This document shows positions 21,663 through 31,687 of a stretch of DNA of 64,000 nucleotides, one piece after another (position 1 is the stretch's first letter; each line of letters starts with the position of its first letter). This stretch comes from an uncultured Pelagibacteraceae bacterium. GTDB lineage: Bacteria; Pseudomonadota; Alphaproteobacteria; Pelagibacterales; Pelagibacteraceae. The DNA is taken from positions 1 to 64,000 of the forward strand of contig CACOLY010000003.1 of the NCBI GenBank assembly GCA_902628195.1, written 5' to 3'. The position numbers and the translations under genes were made by a program. Under the pieces are notes generated by a model. The model did no database searches. It had not been told where the DNA came from and worked only from the letters and a program-made list of their open reading frames with translations.

Positions 21663-21940
21663 TTTATACTCTGAGTTGATTTAAAATACAACTTATCGGT
21701 CTACAAAATGTATAGTTTAAAATATTTAAAATACAATATTTAGATTTAGTAAATATTTTTTTTTTTCTTATTCAATCAGAAATTTTATTTTTAAAAATTA
21801 AATATAAAAATTATTTATAATTTTTTTTAAATACATTAATAGATTGCACAATCCTAGATTTTATTTTTTTTTTTATTTTAAAAATTATTTGTTGCAATAA
21901 TTTTATAATAGATCTAACTGAAGTTTCTCCAAGATATTAA

Positions 21941-23350
21941 ATGAAAAATAAAATTATTAACCAAAATTTGAATAATTTAGAAGCTAAAAACTTTGATTGG
22001 AATTTAATTCAAAGTGAGATGAAAAATAAATTAGGTTTAGACATATTTGAAAGTTGGTTAAAAAAGATTGATTTTATTGAAGAACACCATAATTATCTTC
22101 TACTATCAGTTCCAACAAGGTTCATTCGTGATTGGATAACCTCAAGATATTTAGATCAAATTTTAAAAATTATAAAAGGTTATAAAAAAGATGTGACAAG
22201 GGTTGAATTTAAGATCATAGATATAAAAAAAAATGATCATAAAAATATTTTTGAAAAATTTAAGGATAGTAAAAATATATCATTTATAAAAGATACTTAT
22301 CTAGCATATAATCGAATTGATCCTAACAAAACATTTAATAATTTTATAACTGGTAAAAGCAATAAATTAGCACATCAAGCATCTTTAAAAGTTTCAGAAA
22401 AGGTTTCTTATTATAACCCTCTTTTTATCTATGGTGGAGTAGGTATGGGCAAAACTCATCTTTTAAATTCAATAGGATTTGAATTAAAAAAAGAAAAAAA
22501 AGTAATGTTTATTTCAGCAGAGAGATTCATGTATCAATTTGTAAAATCAATAAAAGCAAATGATATGGTAAATTTTAAAGAGTATTTTAGAAACACAGAT
22601 GTTTTACTAATTGACGATATTCAATTTATGAATGGTAAAGAGGCAATGCAGGAGGAGTTTTTTCATACATTTAACGCATTAATAGAGAAAGGTTCACAGA
22701 TAATTATTTCAGCTGATAGACCTCCAAATAAGCTTCCAAGAATACAAGAAAGAATCAAATCAAGATTTTCTGGTGGACTAGTTGTGGATATACAAAAACC
22801 AGATTTAGATCTCCGAAAAAAAATAGTTGAAAAAAAATTAGAGGAATTAGGAAATTTATATTCTGAACAAACTAAGATTTCACAAGATATACAAAATTTT
22901 ATAAGTTCTGAAATTACTACTAGTGTAAGAGAATTAGTTGGAGCGATTAATAGAATAGTTTCGTTTACAAGAATTTACAATAAAACTCCAAGCTTGTCAG
23001 AAACTAAAGTGGTATTGAAAGATTTACTTAATTTAAATGAAAATAATGTGACAATTGATTTAATACAGACTTTAGTTTGCAAATTTTTTAAAATTAGTAA
23101 AAATGAAATGTTATCATCTCGTAGATCAAGATATTTGGTAAGACCACGACAAACTGCCATTTATTTAACGAAGATTTTAACTTCAAAATCTTTACCTGAA
23201 ATAGGTCGTGAGTTTTCTAACAGAGACCATACAACTATAATTCATTCTGTTAAAACAATTGAAAAATTAAAAGAAAAAAATCCTGAGATAACCGAAAATA
23301 TTAATAAGCTTAAAAATCAAATATTATATAATAAAGAAAATGAAATTTAA
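21941..23350 (+). CDS. dnaA: Chromosomal replication initiator DnaA
   Basis: NPLFIYGGVGMGKTHLLNSIG, DVLLIDDIQF and C-terminal FSNRDHTTIIHSV. Confidence 0.98.
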   Translation: MKNKIINQNLNNLEAKNFDWNLIQSEMKNKLGLDIFESWLKKIDFIEEHHNYLLLSVPTRFIRDWITSRYLDQILKIIKGYKKDVTRVEFKIIDIKKNDHKNIFEKFKDSKNISFIKDTYLAYNRIDPNKTFNNFITGKSNKLAHQASLKVSEKVSYYNPLFIYGGVGMGKTHLLNSIGFELKKEKKVMFISAERFMYQFVKSIKANDMVNFKEYFRNTDVLLIDDIQFMNGKEAMQEEFFHTFNALIEKGSQIIISADRPPNKLPRIQERIKSRFSGGLVVDIQKPDLDLRKKIVEKKLEELGNLYSEQTKISQDIQNFISSEITTSVRELVGAINRIVSFTRIYNKTPSLSETKVVLKDLLNLNENNVTIDLIQTLVCKFFKISKNEMLSSRRSRYLVRPRQTAIYLTKILTSKSLPEIGREFSNRDHTTIIHSVKTIEKLKEKNPEITENINKLKNQILYNKENEI

Positions 23351-24452
23351 TATTAACCAGCAAGATTTACAACAAGCTTTGAGTTACTGCCAAGGAGTAA
23401 TAGAAAAAAGAAGCACACTCGAAATTTTATCTAATATTTTATTAGAAGCTAATAATTCAAAATTGACGTTAACTGCAACAGACCTAGATTTAATCTTTAT
23501 ACACCAAATTAACGACGTTGAAATTTTAGAGGAAGGAAAAACAACCACTAAATCCTCAATAATGCATGATATTGTAAGAAAATGTTCTTCCGGAAAAAAA
23601 ATAAATTTAAATCTAACAGATGTGAGCAAGTTACATCTTGAGTCTGAGAAATCTATTTTTAATCTGAACTGTATAAGTCCCTCGGAGTTCCCAGTTACTG
23701 ATGAAAATTTTAATGATAAAGAGTTTTCAATTAAGTCTAAACAATTACTAAAATTAATCAATAAATGTAAATTTTCTGTTTCAAACGATGAAACAAGACA
23801 CTATTTAAGTGGAATATATCTTCATCAAACTGAAGTGGAAGATAAAAATTATTTGACAGCTGTTGCAACAGATAGTCATCGTATGTCTATTTCAAAAATG
23901 AAATTGGAAAGTAAAATAGATTTTGATTCAGTTATTTTGCCAAAAAAAACTATTTTTCAATTATGTTCTTTATTAGAAAATTATGATGGTGATGTAAAAA
24001 TTTCAAATATTAAATCAAAAATTAAATTTGAATTACAAAATAGTATTTTAATTTCTAAATTAATTGATGGTAAGTTTCCAAATTATATTCAAGTTATTCC
24101 CAAAAATAATATTAAAAAATTAGAAGTTGATTTAAAATTATTTTTAAATTCTGTTGATAGGGTTGCTTCGGTTTCATTAGATAAAAAAGATGGTGTGAAA
24201 TTTTTATTGAAAAAAGACTCTTTAAATTTGTCAGTTAACAATTCTAATAGTGGAGATGGAGAAGAAACTTTATTGATCAACTTTGATCATGATCTAGAAA
24301 TAAGCTTTAATTCTAAATATCTCATAGATGTAGCATCACAAATTGATGGTGATAAAATAGAATTATTTTTTAATGACTCGGGATCACCAGTTTTAATAAA
24401 GGATCCCGGGGATTTTGATAGTATATACGTAGTTATGCCAATGAAAGGCTAA
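23340..24452 (+). CDS. dnaN: DNA polymerase III beta clamp
   Basis: DnaN-like start MKFNINQQDLQQALSYCQGVIEKRSTLEILSNILLEA and end YVVMPMKG; overlaps dnaA by 11 nt. Confidence 0.97.
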   Translation: MKFNINQQDLQQALSYCQGVIEKRSTLEILSNILLEANNSKLTLTATDLDLIFIHQINDVEILEEGKTTTKSSIMHDIVRKCSSGKKINLNLTDVSKLHLESEKSIFNLNCISPSEFPVTDENFNDKEFSIKSKQLLKLINKCKFSVSNDETRHYLSGIYLHQTEVEDKNYLTAVATDSHRMSISKMKLESKIDFDSVILPKKTIFQLCSLLENYDGDVKISNIKSKIKFELQNSILISKLIDGKFPNYIQVIPKNNIKKLEVDLKLFLNSVDRVASVSLDKKDGVKFLLKKDSLNLSVNNSNSGDGEETLLINFDHDLEISFNSKYLIDVASQIDGDKIELFFNDSGSPVLIKDPGDFDSIYVVMPMKG

Positions 24453-25150
24453 TTCAATATATTTAACTCAGAATAAATTTCGGTTTCAAGTGTTTTAAGA
24501 AATTCATCTTTATTTAATCCTGGATTTATTGGTTTAAGAATAGAAATAGTTATTTCCTTATTGGCATTTTTAATAGAATTTTTTGGCCAAACATAGCCTG
24601 AATTTATAGCTATCGGTAGGCAGTCAATTTTTAATTCCTCATAAATTCTAGAAACACCTTTTTTAAATCTTGGTCTTTCTGTTGGAGGAACTCTAGTAGC
24701 TTGCGGGAATATTATTAAAGGTCTATTAGAATTATTTATTTTATTAGATATATTCTCAAAAAAACTTAAATTATCTTTTGTTATTTTATCTCTTTTGATT
24801 GAAATTGAGCCAATTTTTTTTAAATACCAGCCGAAAACAGGAATATTTAAAAGTTCTTTTTTAAGAATAAAAATTGGAGAGTTAAAAATAGTTTGAAGAT
24901 AAAATGTTTCGAACATTGATTGGTGAGAAGAAGCAATAAAAAACTTTCTATCTTTTATAATATTTTCTGCACCTTTCAGTGTAATTTTAGTAGATAGAAT
25001 ACATTTTAAACAAAATATAGACCAGTATCCCATCAACTTTCCTCCAAATAAAACAATTTTTTGGGGTAAAAAAAAAGATGGAATAAAAATAATGGAAATA
25101 AAGATTATTCCTGTAAAAAAAAAAAATGAAAATAAAAAATTTCTTATCAT
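24449..25150 (-). CDS. 1-acyl-sn-glycerol-3-phosphate acyltransferase (PlsC-like)
   Basis: SSHQSMFETFYL (HX4D-like block) and IIFPQATRVPP. Confidence 0.87.
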   Translation of the reverse strand: MIRNFLFSFFFFTGIIFISIIFIPSFFLPQKIVLFGGKLMGYWSIFCLKCILSTKITLKGAENIIKDRKFFIASSHQSMFETFYLQTIFNSPIFILKKELLNIPVFGWYLKKIGSISIKRDKITKDNLSFFENISNKINNSNRPLIIFPQATRVPPTERPRFKKGVSRIYEELKIDCLPIAINSGYVWPKNSIKNANKEITISILKPINPGLNKDEFLKTLETEIYSELNILN

Positions 25151-25159
25151 TAAAAAAGT

Positions 25160-26374
25160 TTAAATTAAATCTTTTAGGTTCTGTCTTTTATTTATAATCT
25201 TTATTTTTGAATCCTTTATTAGTATTTCCAACGGTTTTGGTCTTGTATTATAATTAGAACTTAGTGACATACCATAAGCACCAACATCACAAATTAAAAT
25301 TAAATCATTCTCATATAATTTTTGAAATTTTTTAAGTGTTGAAAATTTATCTGTGCTCTCACAGATTGGTCCAACAAATTCATAACTTTTATTGGATTTT
25401 CTTTTATTTCTAACTGCAGGTATTATTCGGTGCCTTGCGTTATATAAAGCTGGTCTCATAAAATCATTCATTGCCGCATCTATTATTATGAAATTTTTTT
25501 TATGACCCTCTTTTATATATATTATTTTTGCAATTAAAATCCCTGAGTTTCCAATTATAGATCTTCCAGGTTCAAAAATTATTTTGGTTTTATGTTTTTC
25601 TTTAAATTTTTTAACAATAGATGAATATTTTTTAAGATTTAGCCTTTTATTATTATTTCCATAATCAATCCCCATACCTCCACCCAGGTCAATGTATTCA
25701 AAATGATAATTAATTTTTTTAATCATCTTGTCCAAAACTTTTAACATTTTTTCATAAGGTCTAGTATCAAGAATTTGACTTCCAATATGAACACTTAAAC
25801 ATTTAAGATTCATATATTTGGAGTTTCGAATATATTTTGATAATTCTAAAAAGTTTTTTTCAGATACACCAAATTTATTTTCTTTTTTACCTGTTGATAT
25901 TTGACTTAAAGTTTTAGCATCAGTATTTGGATTAAGTCTTATTCCAACATTTACTTGTTTTTTTTTAATTTTAGCTATTTTTTCAATTTCTAAAATTTCA
26001 CTTTTTGATTCCGCATTAATCAATAAAATTTTCTTTTTAATAGCAAAACTTATTTCATTTTTAGTTTTACCTACACCAGAAAATACTATTTTATTTGGCT
26101 TGATACCTGATTTAAGAGCCTTTAATAATTCACCAATAGAAACTACATCAGCACCTAGTCCTAATTTACCTATCTCATTTAATAATATTTTATTTGAGTT
26201 AGCCTTTACACTAAAACAAGTTAAAGGATCAATATGTTTAAAATTTTTATTAAAATTTAAGATATTTTCTCTAAGTTTTTTAAAGGAATAGCAATAAACA
26301 GGTGTTTTATATTTTTTTGCTATTTTATTTACATCAAACCCATCAATTGAAAAATTTTTTAATTTATATCTCAT
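25160..26374 (-). CDS. lysA: Diaminopimelate decarboxylase
   Basis: PLP type III fold: TCFSVKANSNKILLNEIGKLGLGADVVS, EPGRSIIGNSG, CESTDKF and DVGAYGMSLSSNYN. Confidence 0.96.
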   Translation of the reverse strand: MRYKLKNFSIDGFDVNKIAKKYKTPVYCYSFKKLRENILNFNKNFKHIDPLTCFSVKANSNKILLNEIGKLGLGADVVSIGELLKALKSGIKPNKIVFSGVGKTKNEISFAIKKKILLINAESKSEILEIEKIAKIKKKQVNVGIRLNPNTDAKTLSQISTGKKENKFGVSEKNFLELSKYIRNSKYMNLKCLSVHIGSQILDTRPYEKMLKVLDKMIKKINYHFEYIDLGGGMGIDYGNNNKRLNLKKYSSIVKKFKEKHKTKIIFEPGRSIIGNSGILIAKIIYIKEGHKKNFIIIDAAMNDFMRPALYNARHRIIPAVRNKRKSNKSYEFVGPICESTDKFSTLKKFQKLYENDLILICDVGAYGMSLSSNYNTRPKPLEILIKDSKIKIINKRQNLKDLI

Positions 26375-26499
26375 AACACCATAATTAATTTGGTGTTTGA
26401 GAATTCTAGTTTTGATTCTTTAAAAATTGGATCACCTTTTTTTCCACAGGAAAAAATAAAAATTCCAATAATTAAAAATAAATATATCTTTTTTATCAT
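26371..26499 (-). CDS. Unlisted 42-aa small lipoprotein, LptM/YifL-like
   Basis: MIKKIYLFLIIGIFIFSCGKKGDPIFKESKLEFSNTKLIMVL: signal peptide, lipobox-like IFSC, CGKKGDP. ATGA overlaps with the argH stop upstream and the lysA start downstream. Confidence 0.8.
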   Translation of the reverse strand: MIKKIYLFLIIGIFIFSCGKKGDPIFKESKLEFSNTKLIMVL

Positions 26500-27887
26500 A
26501 ATTCTTTTTTATATTTTATTATCATTTTTTTTATATTATCAAAAGCAGTTCCTCCATATGATTTTTTTGAATTAACAGAATTTTTTAAATCGAATATTTT
26601 AACTACATCATTTTTCAGTTTTGGTTCTATTCTTTTTAATTCTTGAATAGTTAACTCATTAAGTCTTTTTTTCTTTTTTTCTGCTAAGTTAACTATTGCA
26701 GCTGTTTTTTGGTATGCTTGTCTAAATGGCATGGCATAATTTTTTACCAAATGTTCAGCTAGATCGGTTGCAGTTATATACCCTGAGTTAGCAAGTTCTA
26801 GCATTCTTTTTTTATTTGGATTAAGATTATTTAAAATTTCAATCAATATTTTTAAACAATTATTAAGAACCTCAGTAGATTTAAAAATAATTTCTTTGTC
26901 ATCTTGTAAATCTTTAAAATAAGATAATGGTAATCCTTTTAAAATTGTAAGCATTGAAAAAAAATTTCCGTAAATTGTTCCTGTCTTTCCTCTTAAAAAT
27001 TCAAGAAGGTCTGGATTTTTCTTTTGAGGCATAATTGAAGAACCCGTAACAACTTTATCTGTGAGTGTGATTAAATTAAATGCATCTGAGTTCCAAATAA
27101 TTAAGTCTTCTGCAATCCTTGAAATGTGCATTGAACAAACAGAACAATTATATAAATAATCTAAAACAAAATCTCTATCTGATACTGTATCAATAGAATT
27201 ATTTGTGGGGTTTTTAAAACCTAATTTTTTAGTTGTATAATTTCTATCTATATTAAATGAAGTTCCAACTAAAGCTGAAACACCTAATGGATTTTCATTT
27301 AGACTTTGCATGTTATTTAAGAATCTTTTTTTGTCTCTGTTTAACATCTCAACATAAGCCATTAAATAATGTCCAAATGATAAAGGTTGAGCATTTTTAA
27401 GATGAGTGAAACCTGGCATAATTGTTTGAATATTTTTTTCTGCTAATTTTAAAGTTACTTTAATTGTTTGATTTAAATTATTATTAATATTTTTACTGGC
27501 AGATTTAATCCAAATTTTGAAATCTGTTATGACTTGATCATTTCTAGAACGAGCAGTATGAATATAACCTGCATCATCACCTATAATTTGGGACAATCTT
27601 TTTTCTATACTCATATGAATATCTTCATGTTTTTTGTTAAATTCAAATTTATTTTTTAAAATTTCTTTTTCAATTTTATTAAGGCCATAGACTATTTTAT
27701 TTTTGATTTTGAATGATATTATTTTTTGTTTATAAAGCATCTCAACATGAACAATTGACCCTTTTATATCTTCTTTATAAAGTTTTTTATCAATATCAAT
27801 TGAACTTCCAATTTTTTGAAACAGTGACGAGGTGTTATTTTTAATTCTTGTATTCCAAATTGCTGTATTGTTTTTATTTTTTACCAT
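26496..27887 (-). CDS. argH: Argininosuccinate lyase
   Basis: HTARSRNDQV, PGFTHLKNAQPLSFGHY and GSSIMPQKKNPDLLE. Confidence 0.97.
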   Translation of the reverse strand: MVKNKNNTAIWNTRIKNNTSSLFQKIGSSIDIDKKLYKEDIKGSIVHVEMLYKQKIISFKIKNKIVYGLNKIEKEILKNKFEFNKKHEDIHMSIEKRLSQIIGDDAGYIHTARSRNDQVITDFKIWIKSASKNINNNLNQTIKVTLKLAEKNIQTIMPGFTHLKNAQPLSFGHYLMAYVEMLNRDKKRFLNNMQSLNENPLGVSALVGTSFNIDRNYTTKKLGFKNPTNNSIDTVSDRDFVLDYLYNCSVCSMHISRIAEDLIIWNSDAFNLITLTDKVVTGSSIMPQKKNPDLLEFLRGKTGTIYGNFFSMLTILKGLPLSYFKDLQDDKEIIFKSTEVLNNCLKILIEILNNLNPNKKRMLELANSGYITATDLAEHLVKNYAMPFRQAYQKTAAIVNLAEKKKKRLNELTIQELKRIEPKLKNDVVKIFDLKNSVNSKKSYGGTAFDNIKKMIIKYKKEL

Positions 27888-27911
27888 GATAATTACTTAT
27901 ACCTATTAAAT

Positions 27912-28421
27912 ATGAAATTTTTAATAATATTCTTTTTTTTAAGTACAAGTGCTTTGGCAAATGTAGAGCAAGTTATTGAAAATCTTGTAATAAATAAAGA
28001 ACTAAAAAAATACAATAATTTAACCTTTTTAGATGCTAAAAAAAAAGAATTAAATTTAGATGATTTTCGTGGAAATCTGATTTTATTAAACTTTTGGGCA
28101 ACTTGGTGTGAACCATGTAAAGAAGAAATGCCATCTTTGGATATATTGCAAACAAAAAAAGAATTAGATAATCTTATTATTTTTCCGATAAATGTTGGAC
28201 AAGATAAAGTTGAGAAAGCTGAAAATTTTTTTCAAAAATTAAAAATTAAAAATTTAGATCTATATTTTGATAAATCTATGACAATGGCTAAAAATTTTAC
28301 ATTAAGAGGAATTCCAACTTCAATTTTGTTAAATAAAGATGGTGAAGAATTTGCAAGAATTATTGGATCTATAAATTTCAATGATAAAAATTTCATAGAA
28401 TGGTTACGTTCTTATAACTAA
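27912..28421 (+). CDS. TlpA-like thioredoxin-fold protein
   Basis: Signal peptide; LLNFWATWCEPCKEEMPSL active site; RGIPTSILL. Confidence 0.92.
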   Translation: MKFLIIFFFLSTSALANVEQVIENLVINKELKKYNNLTFLDAKKKELNLDDFRGNLILLNFWATWCEPCKEEMPSLDILQTKKELDNLIIFPINVGQDKVEKAENFFQKLKIKNLDLYFDKSMTMAKNFTLRGIPTSILLNKDGEEFARIIGSINFNDKNFIEWLRSYN

Positions 28422-28621
28422 TTTTTAAAAAAATAAGCAAAGCCAACCAAAACTATAATTGCAATGAACTGAAGCAAAACTCTTAACTGCATAAGCTTGT
28501 TGGAATATTTTTTACTTGTTTCTCCACCTTTGAATAGAGTACCAATTCCCAAAATAAGAACTATTCCAACAATTATTAATAATGAAATAGATAAGATTTT
28601 TATAAATATTTCAGAAATCAT
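28418..28621 (-). CDS. HIG1-domain twin-transmembrane protein
   Basis: 67 aa, two TM segments, LMQLRVLLQFIAIIVLVGFAYFF. Confidence 0.75.
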   Translation of the reverse strand: MISEIFIKILSISLLIIVGIVLILGIGTLFKGGETSKKYSNKLMQLRVLLQFIAIIVLVGFAYFFKN

Positions 28622-28670
28622 AGATGTATTGTAGGTTGTTTTAATAATAAAAAAACATAAATAAGCATAT

Positions 28671-29330
28671 ATGACATTTTGCCTAGACTCAGTTCAAATA
28701 AAGCCAGAGAAAAATCAAGAAATAGGAAATGCAATAATTCTACTCCATGGATACGGAGGGGATGGCAAAGATATAAGTATGTTGTCATTAAATTGGAAAA
28801 GACATTTGCCGAATACAATTTTTATTTGTCCAAATGGTCCTGAAAAATGTTTGATCAACCCATCTGGTTATCAATGGTTTGATTTAACTCAAGAAAATTC
28901 AAAATATATTTTAGAAGAGTCAAAAAAAAGTGAGGAAAAATTAAAAGAGTTCATAAATCAAATTAAAAAAGAGTATAATCTATTAAATAAAAATATATGT
29001 TTGTCTGGTTTCAGCCAAGGTTGTATGATGTCTATTAACTTAGGTCTGACATCTGATGACGAATATAATTGTATTGTTGGTTTTTCTGGAAAAATAATTG
29101 ATGAAAAAGATTTAGAGTCAAGAAAAAAAATTTCAGCAAATATATTATTGACGCATGGAGAAAATGACGAAATTGTATCACCAAATTTTATGTTAGCTGC
29201 AAAAGATTTTTTTATAAGGAATAACATTAATAATGAGACTCATTTAATTAAAAATTGTGGGCATCATATTCCTGTAGAAGCTTCAAGTATAGCATTGAAT
29301 TATATTTCAAAAAAATTTAATAATTCCTAA
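28671..29330 (+). CDS. Alpha/beta hydrolase (carboxylesterase/phospholipase family)
   Basis: AIILLHGYGGDGKDI, LSGFSQGCMMSINLGL (GXSXG) and LTHGENDEIV...CGHHIP. Confidence 0.9.
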   Translation: MTFCLDSVQIKPEKNQEIGNAIILLHGYGGDGKDISMLSLNWKRHLPNTIFICPNGPEKCLINPSGYQWFDLTQENSKYILEESKKSEEKLKEFINQIKKEYNLLNKNICLSGFSQGCMMSINLGLTSDDEYNCIVGFSGKIIDEKDLESRKKISANILLTHGENDEIVSPNFMLAAKDFFIRNNINNETHLIKNCGHHIPVEASSIALNYISKKFNNS

Positions 29331-29368
29331 ATATTGAAATAATTTTTTATTTAAGTTAAACTTAATTG

Positions 29369-29938
29369 ATGAATAATTTTATTGAACAGGAAGTTTCTTT
29401 AGAAAAATGCCCCGCGCTAGTATTAAATGCTGACTACAGACCTTTAAGTTATTATCCTTTGTCATTATGGTCTTGGCAGGATACTGTTAAGTCTGTTTTT
29501 TTAGATAGAGTAATTATAGTAAGTTCTTATGACAGAGTGATAAGAAGCCCTTCTTTTGATATGCAATTGCCTAGTGTCATAGCTTTAAAAAGTTATATTG
29601 TTCCACAATCAAAACCGAGTTTTACAAGATTTAACGTTTTTTTAAGAGATAAATTTTCTTGTCAATATTGTGGAAGTGGAGATGAACTTACCTTTGACCA
29701 TTTGTTACCAAGATCTAAAGGTGGAGAAACAAATTGGGACAATGTTGTTACCGCATGTTCAGATTGCAATGTTAAAAAGGGAGGAAAATTATTAAAATCC
29801 TCTGGAATGAAACTTTTTCAATATCCTTATCAACCTTCTACAGAAGATCTTCATCGTAATGGAAAAAATTTTCCACCAAATTATTTACATAAAAGTTGGA
29901 TGGATTATTTATATTGGGATGTAGAATTAGAAGCTTAA
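29369..29938 (+). CDS. HNH endonuclease family protein
   Basis: CQYCGSGDELTFDHLLPRSKGGETNWDNVVTACSDCNVKKG. ATG 29369 preferred over the track's TTG 29366. Confidence 0.92.
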   Translation: MNNFIEQEVSLEKCPALVLNADYRPLSYYPLSLWSWQDTVKSVFLDRVIIVSSYDRVIRSPSFDMQLPSVIALKSYIVPQSKPSFTRFNVFLRDKFSCQYCGSGDELTFDHLLPRSKGGETNWDNVVTACSDCNVKKGGKLLKSSGMKLFQYPYQPSTEDLHRNGKNFPPNYLHKSWMDYLYWDVELEA

Positions 29939-29941
29939 GTT

Positions 29942-30472
29942 CTACACTTTTTCCGAAATACGAATTGCTATCTTAGAACCTGTTTTAATTATTTTATCCA
30001 TAATAGAATATAGCCCTTTTTTTGAAGCACCTTCTTCATAAGCTATATCTTTATGATCTAATTCATCTTGTCTAAATTTAGTAATTTTTTTTTTTAATTC
30101 TTTTTCCTCTGGGCCTAATTGATTTATTTGATCTTGGTAATGTTTATCTATGACTTCTTCAACAGAGGCAGTACAAAGCATAGCTGCCTTTTTTCCAAGA
30201 ATTGTAGACCCAAAGCCTAAACTTACACCTAGCAGATCCCATAATGGTAAAAATTTTGTTGGTTTAATATTTCTTCTTTTTATTTCTTTCTCAAAAAATT
30301 GACAATGCTCTACCTCATGTTCTTTCATGTCTTCAATTGTTTTTTTTAATTCATCATTTTTTACAATTGTATTTAAAGCTAATAACTGGCCCTCATAAAT
30401 TTTGACGGCACCTCTTTCGCCAGCATGATCAACTCTAATAAATTCTTCAACTCTATTATTTGTTTTTTTCAT
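29942..30472 (-). CDS. coq7: Demethoxyubiquinone hydroxylase Coq7
   Basis: Di-iron carboxylate motifs: VDHAGERGAVKIYEGQ, EHEVEHCQFF, ASVEEVIDKHYQDQ and DELDHKDIAYEEGA. Confidence 0.95.
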   Translation of the reverse strand: MKKTNNRVEEFIRVDHAGERGAVKIYEGQLLALNTIVKNDELKKTIEDMKEHEVEHCQFFEKEIKRRNIKPTKFLPLWDLLGVSLGFGSTILGKKAAMLCTASVEEVIDKHYQDQINQLGPEEKELKKKITKFRQDELDHKDIAYEEGASKKGLYSIMDKIIKTGSKIAIRISEKV

Positions 30473-30941
30473 ATTTATTATAAATTTTTGCTAGGGTTAT
30501 AATAAAAAATATACTTATTACAATATTAATAGCAGTTAGTGATAATCCTAAAATCCTAAATGTCACATCTTTACAGCTTATAGTCTTTTCACTCAATATA
30601 TTAAGCAATTCTTCTTTACTCATATTTTCGGAAAAATTTTTCGCACCACAAACATTTGACTCTTGGAAAAAGCCTTGTTCTATACCGAAATGATATAATG
30701 AAATTGAAAAAGAAAAAATAAAAGTCAGTATTAATAGCAAAATAAAAAAACTTTCATTTTTTTTCATCATAAATATCAATGATATTAAAATTATACTAAA
30801 CCAATAGGGGATTCTCTCTATCAAGCATAAATTACACGGTTGGTGGCCCAAAACATGTTCTATAAAATAAGCAGAAATCAAAGCAATTAAACTAAATAGA
30901 AAAATTATTCTCAAGTAAATTTCAGCTTTAAGATTAAACAT
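30456..30941 (-). CDS. dsbB: DsbB-family disulfide bond formation protein
   Basis: Multi-TM with GHQPCNLCLIERIPYW and a second cysteine-containing periplasmic segment. Confidence 0.88.
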   Translation of the reverse strand: MFNLKAEIYLRIIFLFSLIALISAYFIEHVLGHQPCNLCLIERIPYWFSIILISLIFMMKKNESFFILLLILTFIFSFSISLYHFGIEQGFFQESNVCGAKNFSENMSKEELLNILSEKTISCKDVTFRILGLSLTAINIVISIFFIITLAKIYNKYEKNK

Positions 30942-31539
30942 GAGATTTAAAAATTTGATAAATTATTAGGCTAATGATAACAATTAATATTCCAATTATT
31001 GTAAACCATTTTGACCCATGCTTATCCATATATTCATTAAATAAATCGCCAAACTTATAAGAAAGATATGACACGATAAAAAATCTTAATCCTCGGGAAA
31101 TTAAGCTGATTAAAACAAAGATTAAAAAGTTAAAACCTATCAGGCCACTTGCAATTGTAAAAACTTTATATGGAAGAGGAGTAAAACCAGCTAAAAAAAG
31201 TACTCCTAACCAAGCATAAAAACCATCACTATTAACTAAGCTTTCTTTAATTCTAGATAACTTATCCTCATAACCATAAAAACTCATAATATGTGTTCCA
31301 AATTCAAAAAAGAATGCACCAATTAAATAACCTAGCATACCGCCCAAAACTGAAAAAATTGTAGTTATCAGAAAGATTTTAATGAAATCATTTTTTTTAG
31401 ATATTACCATTGGAATAACCATCACATCTGGAGGAATAGGAAAAAATGAACTTTCAATAAAAGAGATTATTGCCAAATAATATTTGGAACTTTTGTGAGC
31501 TGCTAAATTTAAACATTTTTTATAAAGATTATTAAACAT
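30934..31539 (-). CDS. YqaA/DedA (SNARE-associated) family membrane protein
   Basis: IESSFFPIPPDVMVIPMV and GFTPLPYKVFTIASGLIGFN. Confidence 0.88.
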   Translation of the reverse strand: MFNNLYKKCLNLAAHKSSKYYLAIISFIESSFFPIPPDVMVIPMVISKKNDFIKIFLITTIFSVLGGMLGYLIGAFFFEFGTHIMSFYGYEDKLSRIKESLVNSDGFYAWLGVLFLAGFTPLPYKVFTIASGLIGFNFLIFVLISLISRGLRFFIVSYLSYKFGDLFNEYMDKHGSKWFTIIGILIVIISLIIYQIFKSHV

Positions 31540-31598
31540 TTTTTGGTTTTAATATAATTTTAGTTCTTATACTATTTAATAAATTATTAAACAATTAA

Positions 31599-31683
31599 GG
31601 GCGAATGGCGGAACTGGTAGACGCGCACGACTCAAAATCGTGTTTCGCAAGAAGTGAGAGTTCGATTCTCTCTTCGCCCACCA
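31599..31683 (+). tRNA. tRNA-Leu (CAA anticodon)
   Basis: Acceptor GGGCGAA/TTCGCCC; anticodon stem CACGA-CTCAAAA-TCGTG gives CAA; long variable arm; GTTCGATTC T-arm; encoded CCA at 31681-31683. Confidence 0.95.
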
Positions 31684-31687
31684 AAAT

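Noticed and set aside
21663-21940. Calling the rpsT-dnaA gap the chromosome origin
   Set aside because: AT-rich and next to dnaA, but I found no convincing DnaA-box cluster. Reported only as a gap worth checking.
28618-28818. 66-aa - strand ORF overlapping the alpha/beta hydrolase start
   Set aside because: Conflicts with the hydrolase N-terminal motif HGYGGDGKD on the other strand and shows no family features.
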